Positions 39,316-48,445 of a stretch of DNA of 64,000 nucleotides are shown here, piece by piece. The position numbers were made by a program, and so were the translations under genes. Position 1 is the first letter of the stretch; each line of letters opens with the position of its first letter. The stretch comes from Devosia sp. (lineage in GTDB: Bacteria > Pseudomonadota > Alphaproteobacteria > Rhizobiales > Devosiaceae), in the NCBI GenBank assembly GCA_016713105.1, contig JADJPS010000017.1:62001-126000 (forward strand). The letters run 5' to 3'. Below the pieces are notes generated by a model, which did no database searches, was not told the origin of the DNA, and saw only the letters and a program-made list of their open reading frames with translations.

Positions 39316-40545
39316 ATGAAGGCCAACATCCCACCCGTCCCCCTGACCAATGTGCATCTCACCGGAATTGCCCGCGATCTCGCGGTCAGGGCCGAGGCCG
39401 GCAAGCCGATTCGCATCGGCGTCATCGGTTCGGGCGAAATGGGCACCGACCTCGTGACGCAGGGCGCCCTGATGCGCGGCATCGAAATTGCCGCCATCGC
39501 TACCCGCCGGCCGCACACGGCTCGGGACGCCGCCCGCATCGCCTATGGTGATGATGCCAAGGTGATCGAGGCAGAGACCGAAAGCCGGGTGACCGCTGCC
39601 ATCGAGGCCGGCAAGCTCGCCGTCACCTCGGTGGAGCGGCTGGTGACCAACCCGTTGATTGACGTGGTGATCGATGCCACCGGCAAGCCCGGTGTTGCTG
39701 CCGACCATGACCTGATGGCCATGGAGCACGGCAAGCACCTGGTCATGATGAATGTGGAAGCCGACGTCACCATCGGGCCTTACCTGAAGCACGAGGCCGA
39801 CCGGCTGGGCGTGATCTACTCGGTGGGCGCTGGCGATGAACCGTCCAGTTGCATGGAACTGATCGAGTTCGCTTCGGCTCTCGGCTACCGCATCGTTTCG
39901 GCCGGCAAGGGCAAGAACAACCCGCTCAACCACTACGCCGTGCCGGACGACTATCGCGAAGAGGCGATCCGCCGGAACATGAACCCGCGCATGCTGGTCG
40001 AGTTCGTCGATGGCTCAAAGACCATGGTGGAGATGGCCTGCATCGCCAATGCCACCGGCCTCGTACCGGATGTGCCGGGCATGCATGGGCCCAAGGCCGA
40101 CCGTGACGACATGGTCAAGGTGCTGATCCCCAAGGCTGACGGCGGCATTCTGAACAAGAAAGGCGTCGTCGACTTCACTGTGGGGAAGGGCGTCGCGCCG
40201 GGGGTGTTCGTCATCGTCGAGGCCGAGCATCCGCGCATCATCGAGCGTATGGACGACCTGCATGTCGGCCGCGGCCCCTACTACGCACTGTTCCGGCCCT
40301 ATCACCTGACCTCGCTGGAAGTACCGCTGACTGCGGCCCGCATCATGCTCTATGGCCGGCCCGACATGGTGCCGCTGGCCCAGCCGGTGGCCGAAGTCTG
40401 TGCGGTGGCCAAGCGCGACCTGGCGGCAGGCGAGAGCTTTGATGCCATCGGCGAGACCTGCTACCGCAGCTTCATCCTGACGGTCGGCGAGGCCCGCGCG
40501 CAGGGTGCTGTACCGGTCGGGCTGCTCAGGAAGGCGGCAAGGTGA
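39316..40545 (+). CDS. NAD(P)-dependent oxidoreductase with C-terminal SAF domain, 3' end frameshifted
   Basis: A 409-residue member of the homoserine-dehydrogenase-like group that fuses a Rossmann oxidoreductase to a C-terminal SAF domain. IRIGVIGSGEMGTDLV is the cofactor loop; VDVVIDATGKPG and YSVGAGDEPSSCMELIEFA follow. The SAF part (LAAGESFDAIGETCYRSF) stops early: TGA 40543 truncates it, while the expected continuation VTAPVKKGELLTHANAAPD is one base out of frame immediately after. Substrate unknown; neighbours (a short SDR and a HIBCH-like hydrolase) do not settle it. Confidence 0.78.
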   Translation: MKANIPPVPLTNVHLTGIARDLAVRAEAGKPIRIGVIGSGEMGTDLVTQGALMRGIEIAAIATRRPHTARDAARIAYGDDAKVIEAETESRVTAAIEAGKLAVTSVERLVTNPLIDVVIDATGKPGVAADHDLMAMEHGKHLVMMNVEADVTIGPYLKHEADRLGVIYSVGAGDEPSSCMELIEFASALGYRIVSAGKGKNNPLNHYAVPDDYREEAIRRNMNPRMLVEFVDGSKTMVEMACIANATGLVPDVPGMHGPKADRDDMVKVLIPKADGGILNKKGVVDFTVGKGVAPGVFVIVEAEHPRIIERMDDLHVGRGPYYALFRPYHLTSLEVPLTAARIMLYGRPDMVPLAQPVAEVCAVAKRDLAAGESFDAIGETCYRSFILTVGEARAQGAVPVGLLRKAAR

Positions 40546-40658
40546 CCGCGCCGGTCAAGAAGGGCGAGTTGCTCACCCACGCCAATGCCGCGCCCGATTC
40601 GACCACCCGGCTTTTCGCCCTGCGCCGCAGGCAGGATGAGATGCTCGGCCTCGTCTGA
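40542..40658 (+). pseudogene. Detached C-terminal end of the SAF-domain oxidoreductase
   Basis: Thirty-eight codons in the -1 frame, from GTG 40542 to TGA 40656, read VTAPVKKGELLTHANAAPD and end RRRQDEMLGLV, typical of the end of this SAF-domain family. Restoring one base near 40540 (GCAAGG read as GCAAAGG) would fuse it to the gene before and give a product of about 448 residues. Confidence 0.75.
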
Positions 40659-40723
40659 GGCCGACGAAGGCTTGACCGCCGTGCCGGCTTCGCCGACGGA
40701 TAGCATCCGAGCGGAGCAGTATC

Positions 40724-41275
40724 ATGACCATCATCATCATCGGCGCCATGGGCAATATCGGCCGGCGCCTCATGGCGGCCTTTCCGGGCAGCATCGGCAT
40801 CGACCGGGCGTCTGGGGCCGATATCGTCTCGGGCCTCTCCGAACTCGACTATGATGCGCCGGATGTGAAGGCTGCGTTCGAGACCGCCGACGGTGTCATC
40901 CACGTCGCCACTTCGCCCAATGTCGAGGCCGCCGATGCGGAGCACTGGGATGCGGTGATCGGCACGGCGCGGCTGCTGGCCGCCTGCGACCGCTTCGGCA
41001 TCCGCCGCGTCGTCATCCCGTCGTCCGACTGGGCCGATCCCAAGACGCGCTGGGCCATCCACAATCCCAATGCCTACGGGCACTCCAAGCGCGTCTTCGA
41101 GGAGATGGCGCACATGTACAATGTGGGGCATCCCGATCGGCACTGCGTGGCGCTGCGCATCGGCTGGGTGGCGCTCAGCCCCGCACAGGCCGCGGCGGCC
41201 GAGCCCTGGCTGCAGGCCAACTACTGGGACAATGACCGGCTCGTCGCGCAGATGCGGGCGGCGCTGGGCGACTGA
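40724..41275 (+). CDS. Short NAD(P)-dependent epimerase/dehydratase-like protein
   Basis: A 183-residue protein that begins with a Rossmann loop (IIIIGAMGNIGRRL) and has the extended-SDR positions ADGVIHVATSP, VVIPSSDWA and YGHSK with the catalytic tyrosine and lysine. It is shorter than a normal extended SDR (250-320) and resembles truncated sugar epimerase/uronate dehydrogenase types. A possible partner is the SAF-domain oxidoreductase upstream on the same strand. The reaction is unknown. Confidence 0.7.
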   Translation: MTIIIIGAMGNIGRRLMAAFPGSIGIDRASGADIVSGLSELDYDAPDVKAAFETADGVIHVATSPNVEAADAEHWDAVIGTARLLAACDRFGIRRVVIPSSDWADPKTRWAIHNPNAYGHSKRVFEEMAHMYNVGHPDRHCVALRIGWVALSPAQAAAAEPWLQANYWDNDRLVAQMRAALGD

Positions 41276-41289
41276 GGTCGCCGCCGCCG

Positions 41290-42276
41290 TCACGGGGGCA
41301 GCGGCACGTCGTTGGGGGAACAGTCGCCGATGAAGCAGTAGTCGAGCGCGTTGCCCTGCGCGATGGCACCGCTGATCTGCGGCACGTCCCAGGTCACGCC
41401 CTCGCGGTCGCGGGTCTTGAGCGTCTCGGCGCCGATGTCGAGCTTGACCCCGACCATCACCCGTTGCGCCAGCGAAGAGCGGGCCACGCCCGAGACCTCC
41501 TGGCTGTTGAGGCTCGCCTCATAGGCCGCAAAATAGCTGACGTCGCTGTCATCGGGGCGATAGTCCGCCTGCAGCCGAACCATGGTGAGGGTCACCGGCA
41601 CGTCGGCGCCGATATAGTCCGGCACGCCAAAGCTGTAGTAGCCCACCGTACCCTGCCCGTAGGTCGCCTCCGCCTGCAGCCTGAGGTTGTCGGTCAGAAA
41701 GTACCGCAGCACGCCGCGCACGAAGCCGAACGTGCCGTAGTCACGATAGGAGGCGCCGCCGTCGGGTTCACCCGGCTCGGTCAGCGCCACTCCGGCCTGA
41801 ATGTAGAGCGTCAGGTCGTCGAGATAGGCCTGCGCCTCGGCGCCGATCAGGGCATAGGCGAGCGCGCTGGTCTAGTCGTCGTCAACGGTGTCGGTCACCT
41901 GCTGAACGGCGCCAAAAAGCGAAGCTGCAAATTGCTCGGGGTCTCGATAGGCGAAGTGTGCCGCGCCGGCCAGCGCCGTACGGTAGGTCCCCTCACCGGG
42001 CAGATACTCGAGCGGTCCAGCAATCTGGGCATTGAGATCCAGTTGCACTGCCCAGTTGCCGTCGATCCAGCCGTTGAAGAAGCCGTCGGCACCGATCAGG
42101 TAGCCAACCGCGTCAACCGCGTCTGTTCCCGGATTGTCGAGGTCATCCGAGATCGCGCCCAGGTAACCGTCGATCACGGCGGTGGAGCGGTGTGCTTGCG
42201 ATACCTGGCCCGCCGCGGCGGGCGATGCCACGAGGATTGTGGAAATGACAGCAGCAATGACCGGACGAATGCGCAA
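41290..42276 (-). pseudogene. Probable outer-membrane beta-barrel protein gene, interrupted by an in-frame TAG
   Basis: From ATG 42276 a signal peptide (VIAAVISTILVASPAAAGQ) leads into a beta-rich sequence (FFNGWIDGNWAVQLDLNAQ) that is stopped at codon 135 by TAG (41872-41874). The same frame then continues without a stop through residues such as LAYALIGAEAQAYLDDLTLYIQAG to the TAG-free half ending SPNDVPLPP at 41290. Without the TAG it would encode 328 residues. The pattern of alternating hydrophobic and polar residues and the absence of membrane helices suggest a barrel or porin-like protein. No family is recognised. Either a pseudogene or a single-base sequence error. Confidence 0.65.
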
Positions 42277-42540
42277 CCCAACACCCCCCTTAACGCGCCG
42301 TTAAGTAGCCATAAACGCGGCGCTTCGACAAGTTCCCATCCGCGTTTTTGCCTATGGAGGGGGCCGTGCGGGCCGGCGATGACGAAGGCGCTGCGCGGGG
42401 ACAGGACGCGGCTCCGTGCAGATGTCCCATCCGAAATCCTCCCGCGCGGGGACAGGTCCGTTCAGAAACGTGACCGGAACATGGCGAACGCAACCGCGTT
42501 CCGTTCCGACCGACATACAGGCCGGGTCCGTCCCGCCGCC

Positions 42541-43671
42541 TCAGTCGAGCGTCTGGCGGTAGCGCAGCATGGCGATGATCGAGATGACGACCAGGATGAT
42601 CCCCAGCGCCCACAGGTCGCCGGTGACATCCGGAAGGCCACCGCCCTTCAGCATCACCTTGCGCACCAGACGCAGGAAGTGCGTCGCGGGGACGCCGGTG
42701 CCCAGCGCCTGGGCCCAGCCCGGCATGCCGGCAAACGGGAACATGAAGCCCGAGAGCAGGATCGAGGGCAGGATGGTGAAGAAGCTCAGCTGCATCGCCT
42801 GCATCTGGTTGCGCGCCATGGTCGAGATCAGGAAGCCGAGCGCCAGGTTGACGATGATGAACAGGTTGAAGCCGACGATGAAGGCGAGCGGACTGCCCTC
42901 GAACGGCACGCCGAACACCAGCCGGGCAGCGGCGAGGAACACCCCGGTCTGCACGTAGCCGACAAACACGTAGGGCAGGATCTTGCCGAGCATGACCTCG
43001 ATCGGCTTGACCGGCGTTGCGATCAGCATCTCCATGGTGCCGCGCTCGCTCTCCTTGACGATGGCGACGGCGGTGATCAGCACCATGGTCATGGAGAGGA
43101 TGATGGCGAGCAGCCCGGGCACGATATTGGTCGAAGTACGTCCCTCCGGATTGTACTCGCGATGCACGATGACCGAGAAGGCCGGTGCACCGCCCGGCCG
43201 GGCCAGCGGACCGGTGAGCGCTTCGGAGATCGCCACGCTGACGATGCCCGAGAGCGCCGCCACTGCCCCGCCCGTGGCCGAGGGGTCGGAGGCATCGGCG
43301 GCAACGAGGATCTCCGGCGAGCGGCCGCGCACCACGTCGCGTTCGAAGCCTTGCGGAATGACGATGACAAAATTGGCGTCGCCGCGCCGCAGCGCCTCCT
43401 CTCCCGCCTCCGTACCGGCAACGATGCCGGTGAAGTCGAAATAGGATGAGTTCTGCATGCCCGAAATCACGGCGCGACTGATCGGTCCGTTGTCGCCCAG
43501 CTCGACCAGTGTCGGCAGGTGCCGCGGATCGGCATTGATCGCAAAGCCGAACAGGAACAGTTGCACCAGCGGCAATCCGATCATCATCCCGAAGGTGATG
43601 CGGTCGCGCCGCATCTGGATGAATTCCTTGAACAGCACCGCAAGGAACCGGCTCAGGGAAATGCTGCTCAT
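42541..43671 (-). CDS. ABC-2 type drug exporter permease (YbhR/YbhS-like)
   Basis: A 376-residue ABC-2 permease. One N-terminal helix (ITFGMMIGLPLVQLFLFGFA), a large extracytoplasmic domain from about 50 to 170, and five more helices after residue 175 (NIVPGLLAIILSMTMVLITAVAIVKE). RGTMEMLIATPVKPIE is the family motif. In E. coli the Ybh system has two permeases, YbhS and YbhR; here only one is found. ATG 43671 overlaps the stop of the ATPase gene by four bases. Confidence 0.88.
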   Translation of the reverse strand: MSSISLSRFLAVLFKEFIQMRRDRITFGMMIGLPLVQLFLFGFAINADPRHLPTLVELGDNGPISRAVISGMQNSSYFDFTGIVAGTEAGEEALRRGDANFVIVIPQGFERDVVRGRSPEILVAADASDPSATGGAVAALSGIVSVAISEALTGPLARPGGAPAFSVIVHREYNPEGRTSTNIVPGLLAIILSMTMVLITAVAIVKESERGTMEMLIATPVKPIEVMLGKILPYVFVGYVQTGVFLAAARLVFGVPFEGSPLAFIVGFNLFIIVNLALGFLISTMARNQMQAMQLSFFTILPSILLSGFMFPFAGMPGWAQALGTGVPATHFLRLVRKVMLKGGGLPDVTGDLWALGIILVVISIIAMLRYRQTLD

Positions 43672-44618
43672 GCCGCCGCCTCGATGCCGCCGCCGTTGAA
43701 ATTGTCGCGAGCCCCGGCCATCAGGTAGATGAACGCCTCCTCGAGGCCCGCGACCTGCAGGCTCCAGCGATGCGTACCCTCCGCCTCGAGCGCGGTGACC
43801 GTGGACCGCAGCGCCGCCCTGTCGATTCCCGAGACATGCAGCACCATCCCGAAACGCGCCACCTGCTCGATCCCCGGCAGGGTCTTGAGACGCGCCTCGA
43901 GCAGCGCCAGCTCCTCGCCCTCGACACGCCAGGTCTCAAGCCCGACCAGTTCCGGAATCCGACCCGAAGGCCCGTCGATCAGCTTCTTGCCATAGGCGAT
44001 ATAGGTGATGAAGTCGCACTGCACCGCTTCGTCCATGTAGTGCGTGGAAACGAGCACCGTGACGCCGAGCGCCGAGAGCCGCCGGATCTCGTCCCAGAAG
44101 TCGCGGCGCGCCTTGGGATCGACGCCGGCGGTCGGCTCGTCGAGCAGCAGCAGCTTCGGTTCGTGCAGCAGGCAGGCGGCGAGCGCCAGCCGCTGCTTCC
44201 AGCCGCCCGAGAGCGTACCGGCGAGCTGGCGCGAGCGATTGGCGAGACCCAGTTCCTCGAGCGCCGTGTCGACCCGCTCGCGGCGCCGGTCCATGCGGTA
44301 CATGCGGGCGACGAAGTCGAGGTTCTCGCGGATTGACAGGTCCTCGTAGAGCGAAAACTTCTGCGTCATGTAGCCCACATTTTCCTTGATCCGCGCCGCC
44401 TCGCGCCTCAGGTCAAAGCCGAGGCAGGTCCCCGCGCCGGCATCGGCCGTGAGCAGGCCGCACAGCATGCGGATCGTTGTCGTCTTGCCCGAGCCGTTCG
44501 GCCCGAGAAACCCGTAGATGGCGCCTTTCGGCACGCGGATATCGAACCGGTCGACCACCAGCTTGCCCCCGAACGACTTGCTGAGGCCTTCGACGTCGAT
44601 GACGTATTCGGACCTCAC
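43668..44618 (-). CDS. ABC exporter ATP-binding protein (YbhF-like, single domain)
   Basis: A 316-residue ATPase. Walker A GPNGSGKTT near residue 37, signature LSGGWKQRLALAACLL, Walker B LLLLDEPTAGVDPKA and VSTHYMDEAVQCD. After residue 230 comes the C-terminal extension typical of DrrA-like ATPases. E. coli YbhF is a tandem of two such domains; here only one. Overlaps by four bases at both ends with its neighbours, forming a tightly coupled operon. Confidence 0.9.
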   Translation of the reverse strand: MRSEYVIDVEGLSKSFGGKLVVDRFDIRVPKGAIYGFLGPNGSGKTTTIRMLCGLLTADAGAGTCLGFDLRREAARIKENVGYMTQKFSLYEDLSIRENLDFVARMYRMDRRRERVDTALEELGLANRSRQLAGTLSGGWKQRLALAACLLHEPKLLLLDEPTAGVDPKARRDFWDEIRRLSALGVTVLVSTHYMDEAVQCDFITYIAYGKKLIDGPSGRIPELVGLETWRVEGEELALLEARLKTLPGIEQVARFGMVLHVSGIDRAALRSTVTALEAEGTHRWSLQVAGLEEAFIYLMAGARDNFNGGGIEAAA

Positions 44619-45565
44619 TCGAGCCGCTCCAGGGTCACCGGCTGGCCGGGCAGCAGGTGACTGCCGGCCTCGACCACCGCCTCGGCGAGAAAGCTCAGCC
44701 GCTGCCGTTCGTCGCGCGAGTAGATGACGGGTGGGGTGAACTGCGGGTCCGAGGCGAAGTGATCGATCCGCGCCACGATCCCCGCCGCGCAGCCATCGCA
44801 GCTGACCATGAGGCGATCGCCGAGGCCGAAGGTCTGCCGGTCCGTCTCTGGCAGGTAGAAGCGGACCCTGAGCGCATCGGCAGGCAGCAGCGATACTACC
44901 GGCGTGCCGGCCGCCGCCATCTCTCCAGCATTGAAGAACAACCGTTCCACACGGCTCGTCACCGGCGCCACGACGCTGCGGTCGCCGAGATCGAAGCGGG
45001 CCTTTTCGGCGTCGGCGCGGGCCGCCGACAGGTTGGCCTCGGCCTGCAATTGCTGGGCGTCGCGGGCCGGCAGTTCGACCACCTTGAGTTGGGCCTGCAG
45101 TTGCCGCACTGCCGCCTCGGCGCTGGCAAGCGTCGCGCGATCGATATCGAGCTTGCTCTGCGGCACCAGACCTTCGGCAAACAGCAAGCCGCTGCGCGCC
45201 GAGGTCTCGCGAGCGAGACTGAGGTCCGCCTCCGCCTTCTGCAGGCTGGCGCGGATGACCGCGATCTCGTCGCTGCGGCCACCGGTCGACAGGTTCTGCA
45301 GATTGGCCTCGGCGGCCGCGACCCGCGCCTCGGCGGCCGCGAGCAAGGCAGTCTGCTGGTCGCTCTTGAGTACGAAAAGCAGCTGTCCGGCCTCGACCGC
45401 GTCGCCGTCACGGACTGCAAGCGAGGCGATCTGCCCCGCCCCGGCCGGCGCCACATAGACATAGTCGGCTTCGACATAGCCGTTGTAGCGGGGGGTATCG
45501 GTAGCGCCCAGACCGGGCAGCACGAGGCCGGCAAGGCCGGCGAACCAGGCGATGAACTCGTTCAT
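44615..45565 (-). CDS. HlyD-family membrane fusion protein (YbhG-like)
   Basis: A 316-residue periplasmic adaptor: N-terminal signal anchor (WFAGLAGLVLPGLG), biotinyl-lipoyl domain (VYVAPAGAGQIASLAVRDGDAVEAGQLLFVL), a long coiled coil of heptad alanine/leucine/glutamate repeats at about 75-170, then a beta-barrel domain (DRSVVAPVTSRVERLFFNAGEMAAAGTPVV). It links an inner-membrane exporter to the outer membrane. First structural gene after the regulator. Confidence 0.9.
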   Translation of the reverse strand: MNEFIAWFAGLAGLVLPGLGATDTPRYNGYVEADYVYVAPAGAGQIASLAVRDGDAVEAGQLLFVLKSDQQTALLAAAEARVAAAEANLQNLSTGGRSDEIAVIRASLQKAEADLSLARETSARSGLLFAEGLVPQSKLDIDRATLASAEAAVRQLQAQLKVVELPARDAQQLQAEANLSAARADAEKARFDLGDRSVVAPVTSRVERLFFNAGEMAAAGTPVVSLLPADALRVRFYLPETDRQTFGLGDRLMVSCDGCAAGIVARIDHFASDPQFTPPVIYSRDERQRLSFLAEAVVEAGSHLLPGQPVTLERLE

Positions 45566-45575
45566 GGTGCTCTCC

Positions 45576-46241
45576 TCAGGACGCGGACCAGCGCTTGCCG
45601 CTGGCCGGCGCGCTCAGTCCGTCGAACAGGATGGTCAGGTGGTTCTCCACCATGCGCTCGAACGCCAGTCCGTCGGGCGGGGTGATGCCGAAGATCTCGG
45701 CGAGCACTACGTGCAGCATCAGCGGACCAATGATCGAGCGAATTGTCAGGTGCGGATCGACCGGGCGCAGGTACCCTTCGTCGATACCGTTGCGAATCAG
45801 CCGCTCGATGGCGGGGAGCACCCGGTCGAGCACTTCGCGCCGATACATCTGCGCCAGTTCGGGGAAGGTCACCACCTCGCGGAAGATGATGCGCGGGATG
45901 GCGATGGTCCTGGGATCGGCCAGCCGCAGCGACAGCATCTTGAGGACGCTCGCAATGACCAACCGCGGATCGCCCTTGTAGCCGGCGAGGACGGCCAGCG
46001 CGCTGTCGGCGATCGGTGACAGCCCCCGCCGCACCAGGCCCTCGATGAGGGCCTCTTTGGAAGGAAAGTAGAGATAGACGCCTCCCTTCGAGAGCCCTGC
46101 ACGCCGCGCGATATCCTCGACCCGCGTTGCGGCAAACCCCTTCTCGATGAACAGCGTGAGCGCCGCGTCCAGCACTTCGTCGGGACGCGCCTCGGCCCGC
46201 CGCCGGAACTTCGGGCCCCGTTCGGAAGGGGAATCGGCCAT
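45576..46241 (-). CDS. TetR-family regulator of the Ybh-type exporter (CecR-like)
   Basis: A 221-residue TetR regulator. The N-terminal helix-turn-helix reads VLDAALTLFIEKGFAATRVEDIARRAGLSKGG.YLYFPSKEALIE, and the C-terminal ligand domain resembles CecR/YbiH. It is the first gene of the exporter operon (stop 10 bases before the fusion-protein start). A near-perfect 14-base palindrome lies about 40 bases upstream of its ATG, so autoregulation is likely. Confidence 0.88.
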   Translation of the reverse strand: MADSPSERGPKFRRRAEARPDEVLDAALTLFIEKGFAATRVEDIARRAGLSKGGVYLYFPSKEALIEGLVRRGLSPIADSALAVLAGYKGDPRLVIASVLKMLSLRLADPRTIAIPRIIFREVVTFPELAQMYRREVLDRVLPAIERLIRNGIDEGYLRPVDPHLTIRSIIGPLMLHVVLAEIFGITPPDGLAFERMVENHLTILFDGLSAPASGKRWSAS

Positions 46242-46282
46242 GGCATGCTCCGCTAATGACTAGCGGGTCATCTACTAATAAC

Positions 46283-46296
46283 TGACTGGTCAGTCA
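46283..46296. promoter_or_regulatory. Probable TetR operator
   Basis: TGACTG (46283-46288) and CAGTCA (46291-46296) flank a two-base spacer, a 6-bp perfect-arm palindrome of the size and kind recognised by TetR proteins. It lies between the TetR gene and the divergent exporter gene, so it could control both. Confidence 0.65.
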
Positions 46297-46504
46297 ATAG
46301 CAGAGGATTGCCCTTGTGCCGCGAACGTCCTAGAAGGCGATACGTCCAGTCGATCAGGGAGGGGCGACATGCTGATGCACAAGCGACCTCGCCCTATGGG
46401 GCAGATGCGGCACTGACCGCTGCCGGGCCTGCAGCTCGTCCTCGCCGCCCGCCTTTCCGGGTGGCTTCCACCCAGATTTCCGAACCCGGGACCGGTCAGG
46501 CGCA

Positions 46505-48334
46505 ATGCGCCGCCGGATGCAATCGATGGCTCCCAAGCCCAAAGCCGACCGCGACCAGGCCTACTTCCGCGTCCTGGCCTTCACCGTCGCACACTGGCGC
46601 AGGCAACCCCTGCCCATCGCCTTCATCGCGGCGATGGCCTTTGTGTCGACCATCGCGGACGTACTCACCCCGCTCTACGCCGGCCACCTGGTCGACGCCG
46701 TCGCCAGCGGCGCGCCAGGCGACACGGTCGCCTTCAATGCCGCCCTCGTTGCCTTCCTGCTGCTGCTCGGTCTCGGCTTCGCCGCAGTCGTCACCCGCCA
46801 GGGCGCCTGGATGGTGATGATCGGGGTGACCTTGCGGATGATGAGTGAGATCACAGCGGAAGCGTTTCACCGGGTGCAGCGCTTCTCCAGCGACTGGCAC
46901 GCCAATGCCTTCGCTGGCTCGACGGTGCGCAAGATAACCCGCGGCATCTGGGCCCTCGATCTGCTCAACGACACCGTGCTCCTCGCGATGCTGCCCTCCG
47001 TGGTGATGCTGGTGGGCACGACCGTGCTGCTCGGTGTCTTCTGGCCGGTGATGGGGCTGGTCGTCGGGCTGGGCTCGCTGGCCTATGTCGCCATCACCGT
47101 GGCACTCTCGGTCTGGTGGGTGGCTCCGGCCGCAAGTCTCGCCAATGCCTGGGACACGCGCATGGGCGGCGCCCTGGCCGATGCGATTTCCTGCAACGCA
47201 GTGGTCAAGGGCTTCGGCGCCGAGGATCGCGAGGAGGCACGACTCGCTGCGATCGTCGGCAAGTGGCGCAACCGGACGACGCGCACCTGGGTACGCGGCA
47301 CCTGGAACGGCACCGGCCAGCAGGCCATGCTGTGGCTGCTGCGCGCCGGCATCGTCGGCGCGGCGCTGCTGCTCTGGCAGCAGGGGATCGCTGCGGCCGG
47401 CGACATCACCTTCGTGATCACCACCTTCTTCGTGCTGCAGGGCTATCTGCGCGATGTCGGCATGCATGTGCGCAACCTGCAGCGCTCGGTCAACGACATG
47501 GAGGAACTGGTCGCGCTGTACGCCACCCCGCTCGGCATCGAGGACCGTCCGACCGCGCGCCCCTTCGCCGTCTCCGGTGGCCGCATCGCCTTCGAGCACG
47601 TGGACTTTCACTATGGCAGCCACTCTCGGCCGCTCTACCGCGATCTCTCGGTCGAGATCGCCCCGGGCGAGAAGGTCGGCCTCGTCGGCCACTCCGGCTC
47701 GGGCAAGACCACCTTCGTCAAGCTGATCCAGCGGCTCTACGACGTCACCGGCGGGCGCATCAGCATCGACGGGACTGACATCCGCGACATCGCCCAGGCC
47801 TCGCTGCGCCGCCAGGTCGCTATCGTGCAGCAGGATCCGGTGCTGTTCCACCGCTCGCTCGCCGACAACATTGCCTATGGCAGGCCCGGCGCAACGCCGG
47901 CCGAAATCGTCGCCGCGGCAAAGCTGGCCAATGCCCATGACTTCATCGCCGGCCTGCCCAAGGGTTATGAGACCATGGTGGGCGAGCGCGGCATCAAGCT
48001 CTCGGGGGGCGAGCGCCAGCGCGTCGCCATCGCCCGGGCCTTTCTCGCCGACACCCGGATACTGATCCTCGACGAAGCCACCTCCAGCCTCGACAGCGAC
48101 AGCGAGATGCTGATCCAGCAGGCCATGGACCGGCTGATGCAGGGACGCACCACCATCGTCATCGCCCACCGCCTGTCGACGGTGCGGGCCCTCGACCGCC
48201 TGCTGGTCTTCGACGCCGGCCGGATCGTCGAAGCAGGCCGCCACGAAGATCTGGTCAGCAGGCCGGCGGGCATCTATCGCGGCCTGTTCGAGCGGCAGGC
48301 GCTGGAACTGGTCAAGGGGCTGGCGGCGGAATGA
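46505..48334 (+). CDS. MsbA-like ABC half transporter (ATP-binding/permease)
   Basis: A 609-residue exporter with six helices in the first 320 residues and an ATPase after about residue 360: Walker A GHSGSGKTTF near 397-405, signature LSGGERQRVAIARAF, Walker B ILILDEATSSLDSDSEM and the switch histidine in IVIAHRLSTV. It should work as a homodimer, exporting lipid or drugs. ATG 46505, ATG 46517 and ATG 46526 are all possible starts; the first is chosen because of CAGG just upstream. Divergent from the CecR-like operon across a shared 263-base gap. Confidence 0.91.
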   Translation: MRRRMQSMAPKPKADRDQAYFRVLAFTVAHWRRQPLPIAFIAAMAFVSTIADVLTPLYAGHLVDAVASGAPGDTVAFNAALVAFLLLLGLGFAAVVTRQGAWMVMIGVTLRMMSEITAEAFHRVQRFSSDWHANAFAGSTVRKITRGIWALDLLNDTVLLAMLPSVVMLVGTTVLLGVFWPVMGLVVGLGSLAYVAITVALSVWWVAPAASLANAWDTRMGGALADAISCNAVVKGFGAEDREEARLAAIVGKWRNRTTRTWVRGTWNGTGQQAMLWLLRAGIVGAALLLWQQGIAAAGDITFVITTFFVLQGYLRDVGMHVRNLQRSVNDMEELVALYATPLGIEDRPTARPFAVSGGRIAFEHVDFHYGSHSRPLYRDLSVEIAPGEKVGLVGHSGSGKTTFVKLIQRLYDVTGGRISIDGTDIRDIAQASLRRQVAIVQQDPVLFHRSLADNIAYGRPGATPAEIVAAAKLANAHDFIAGLPKGYETMVGERGIKLSGGERQRVAIARAFLADTRILILDEATSSLDSDSEMLIQQAMDRLMQGRTTIVIAHRLSTVRALDRLLVFDAGRIVEAGRHEDLVSRPAGIYRGLFERQALELVKGLAAE

Positions 48335-48445
48335 GCCGCGCGGCAGCGGCAGGCGGACAGCAAAGGGGCGCAGTTCCCCCGCCCGACCGCCTGTTCCATG
48401 CCGGCGCCTCTCGCCTTCATCGCCATTTGGCGATATAGGCAGCTC

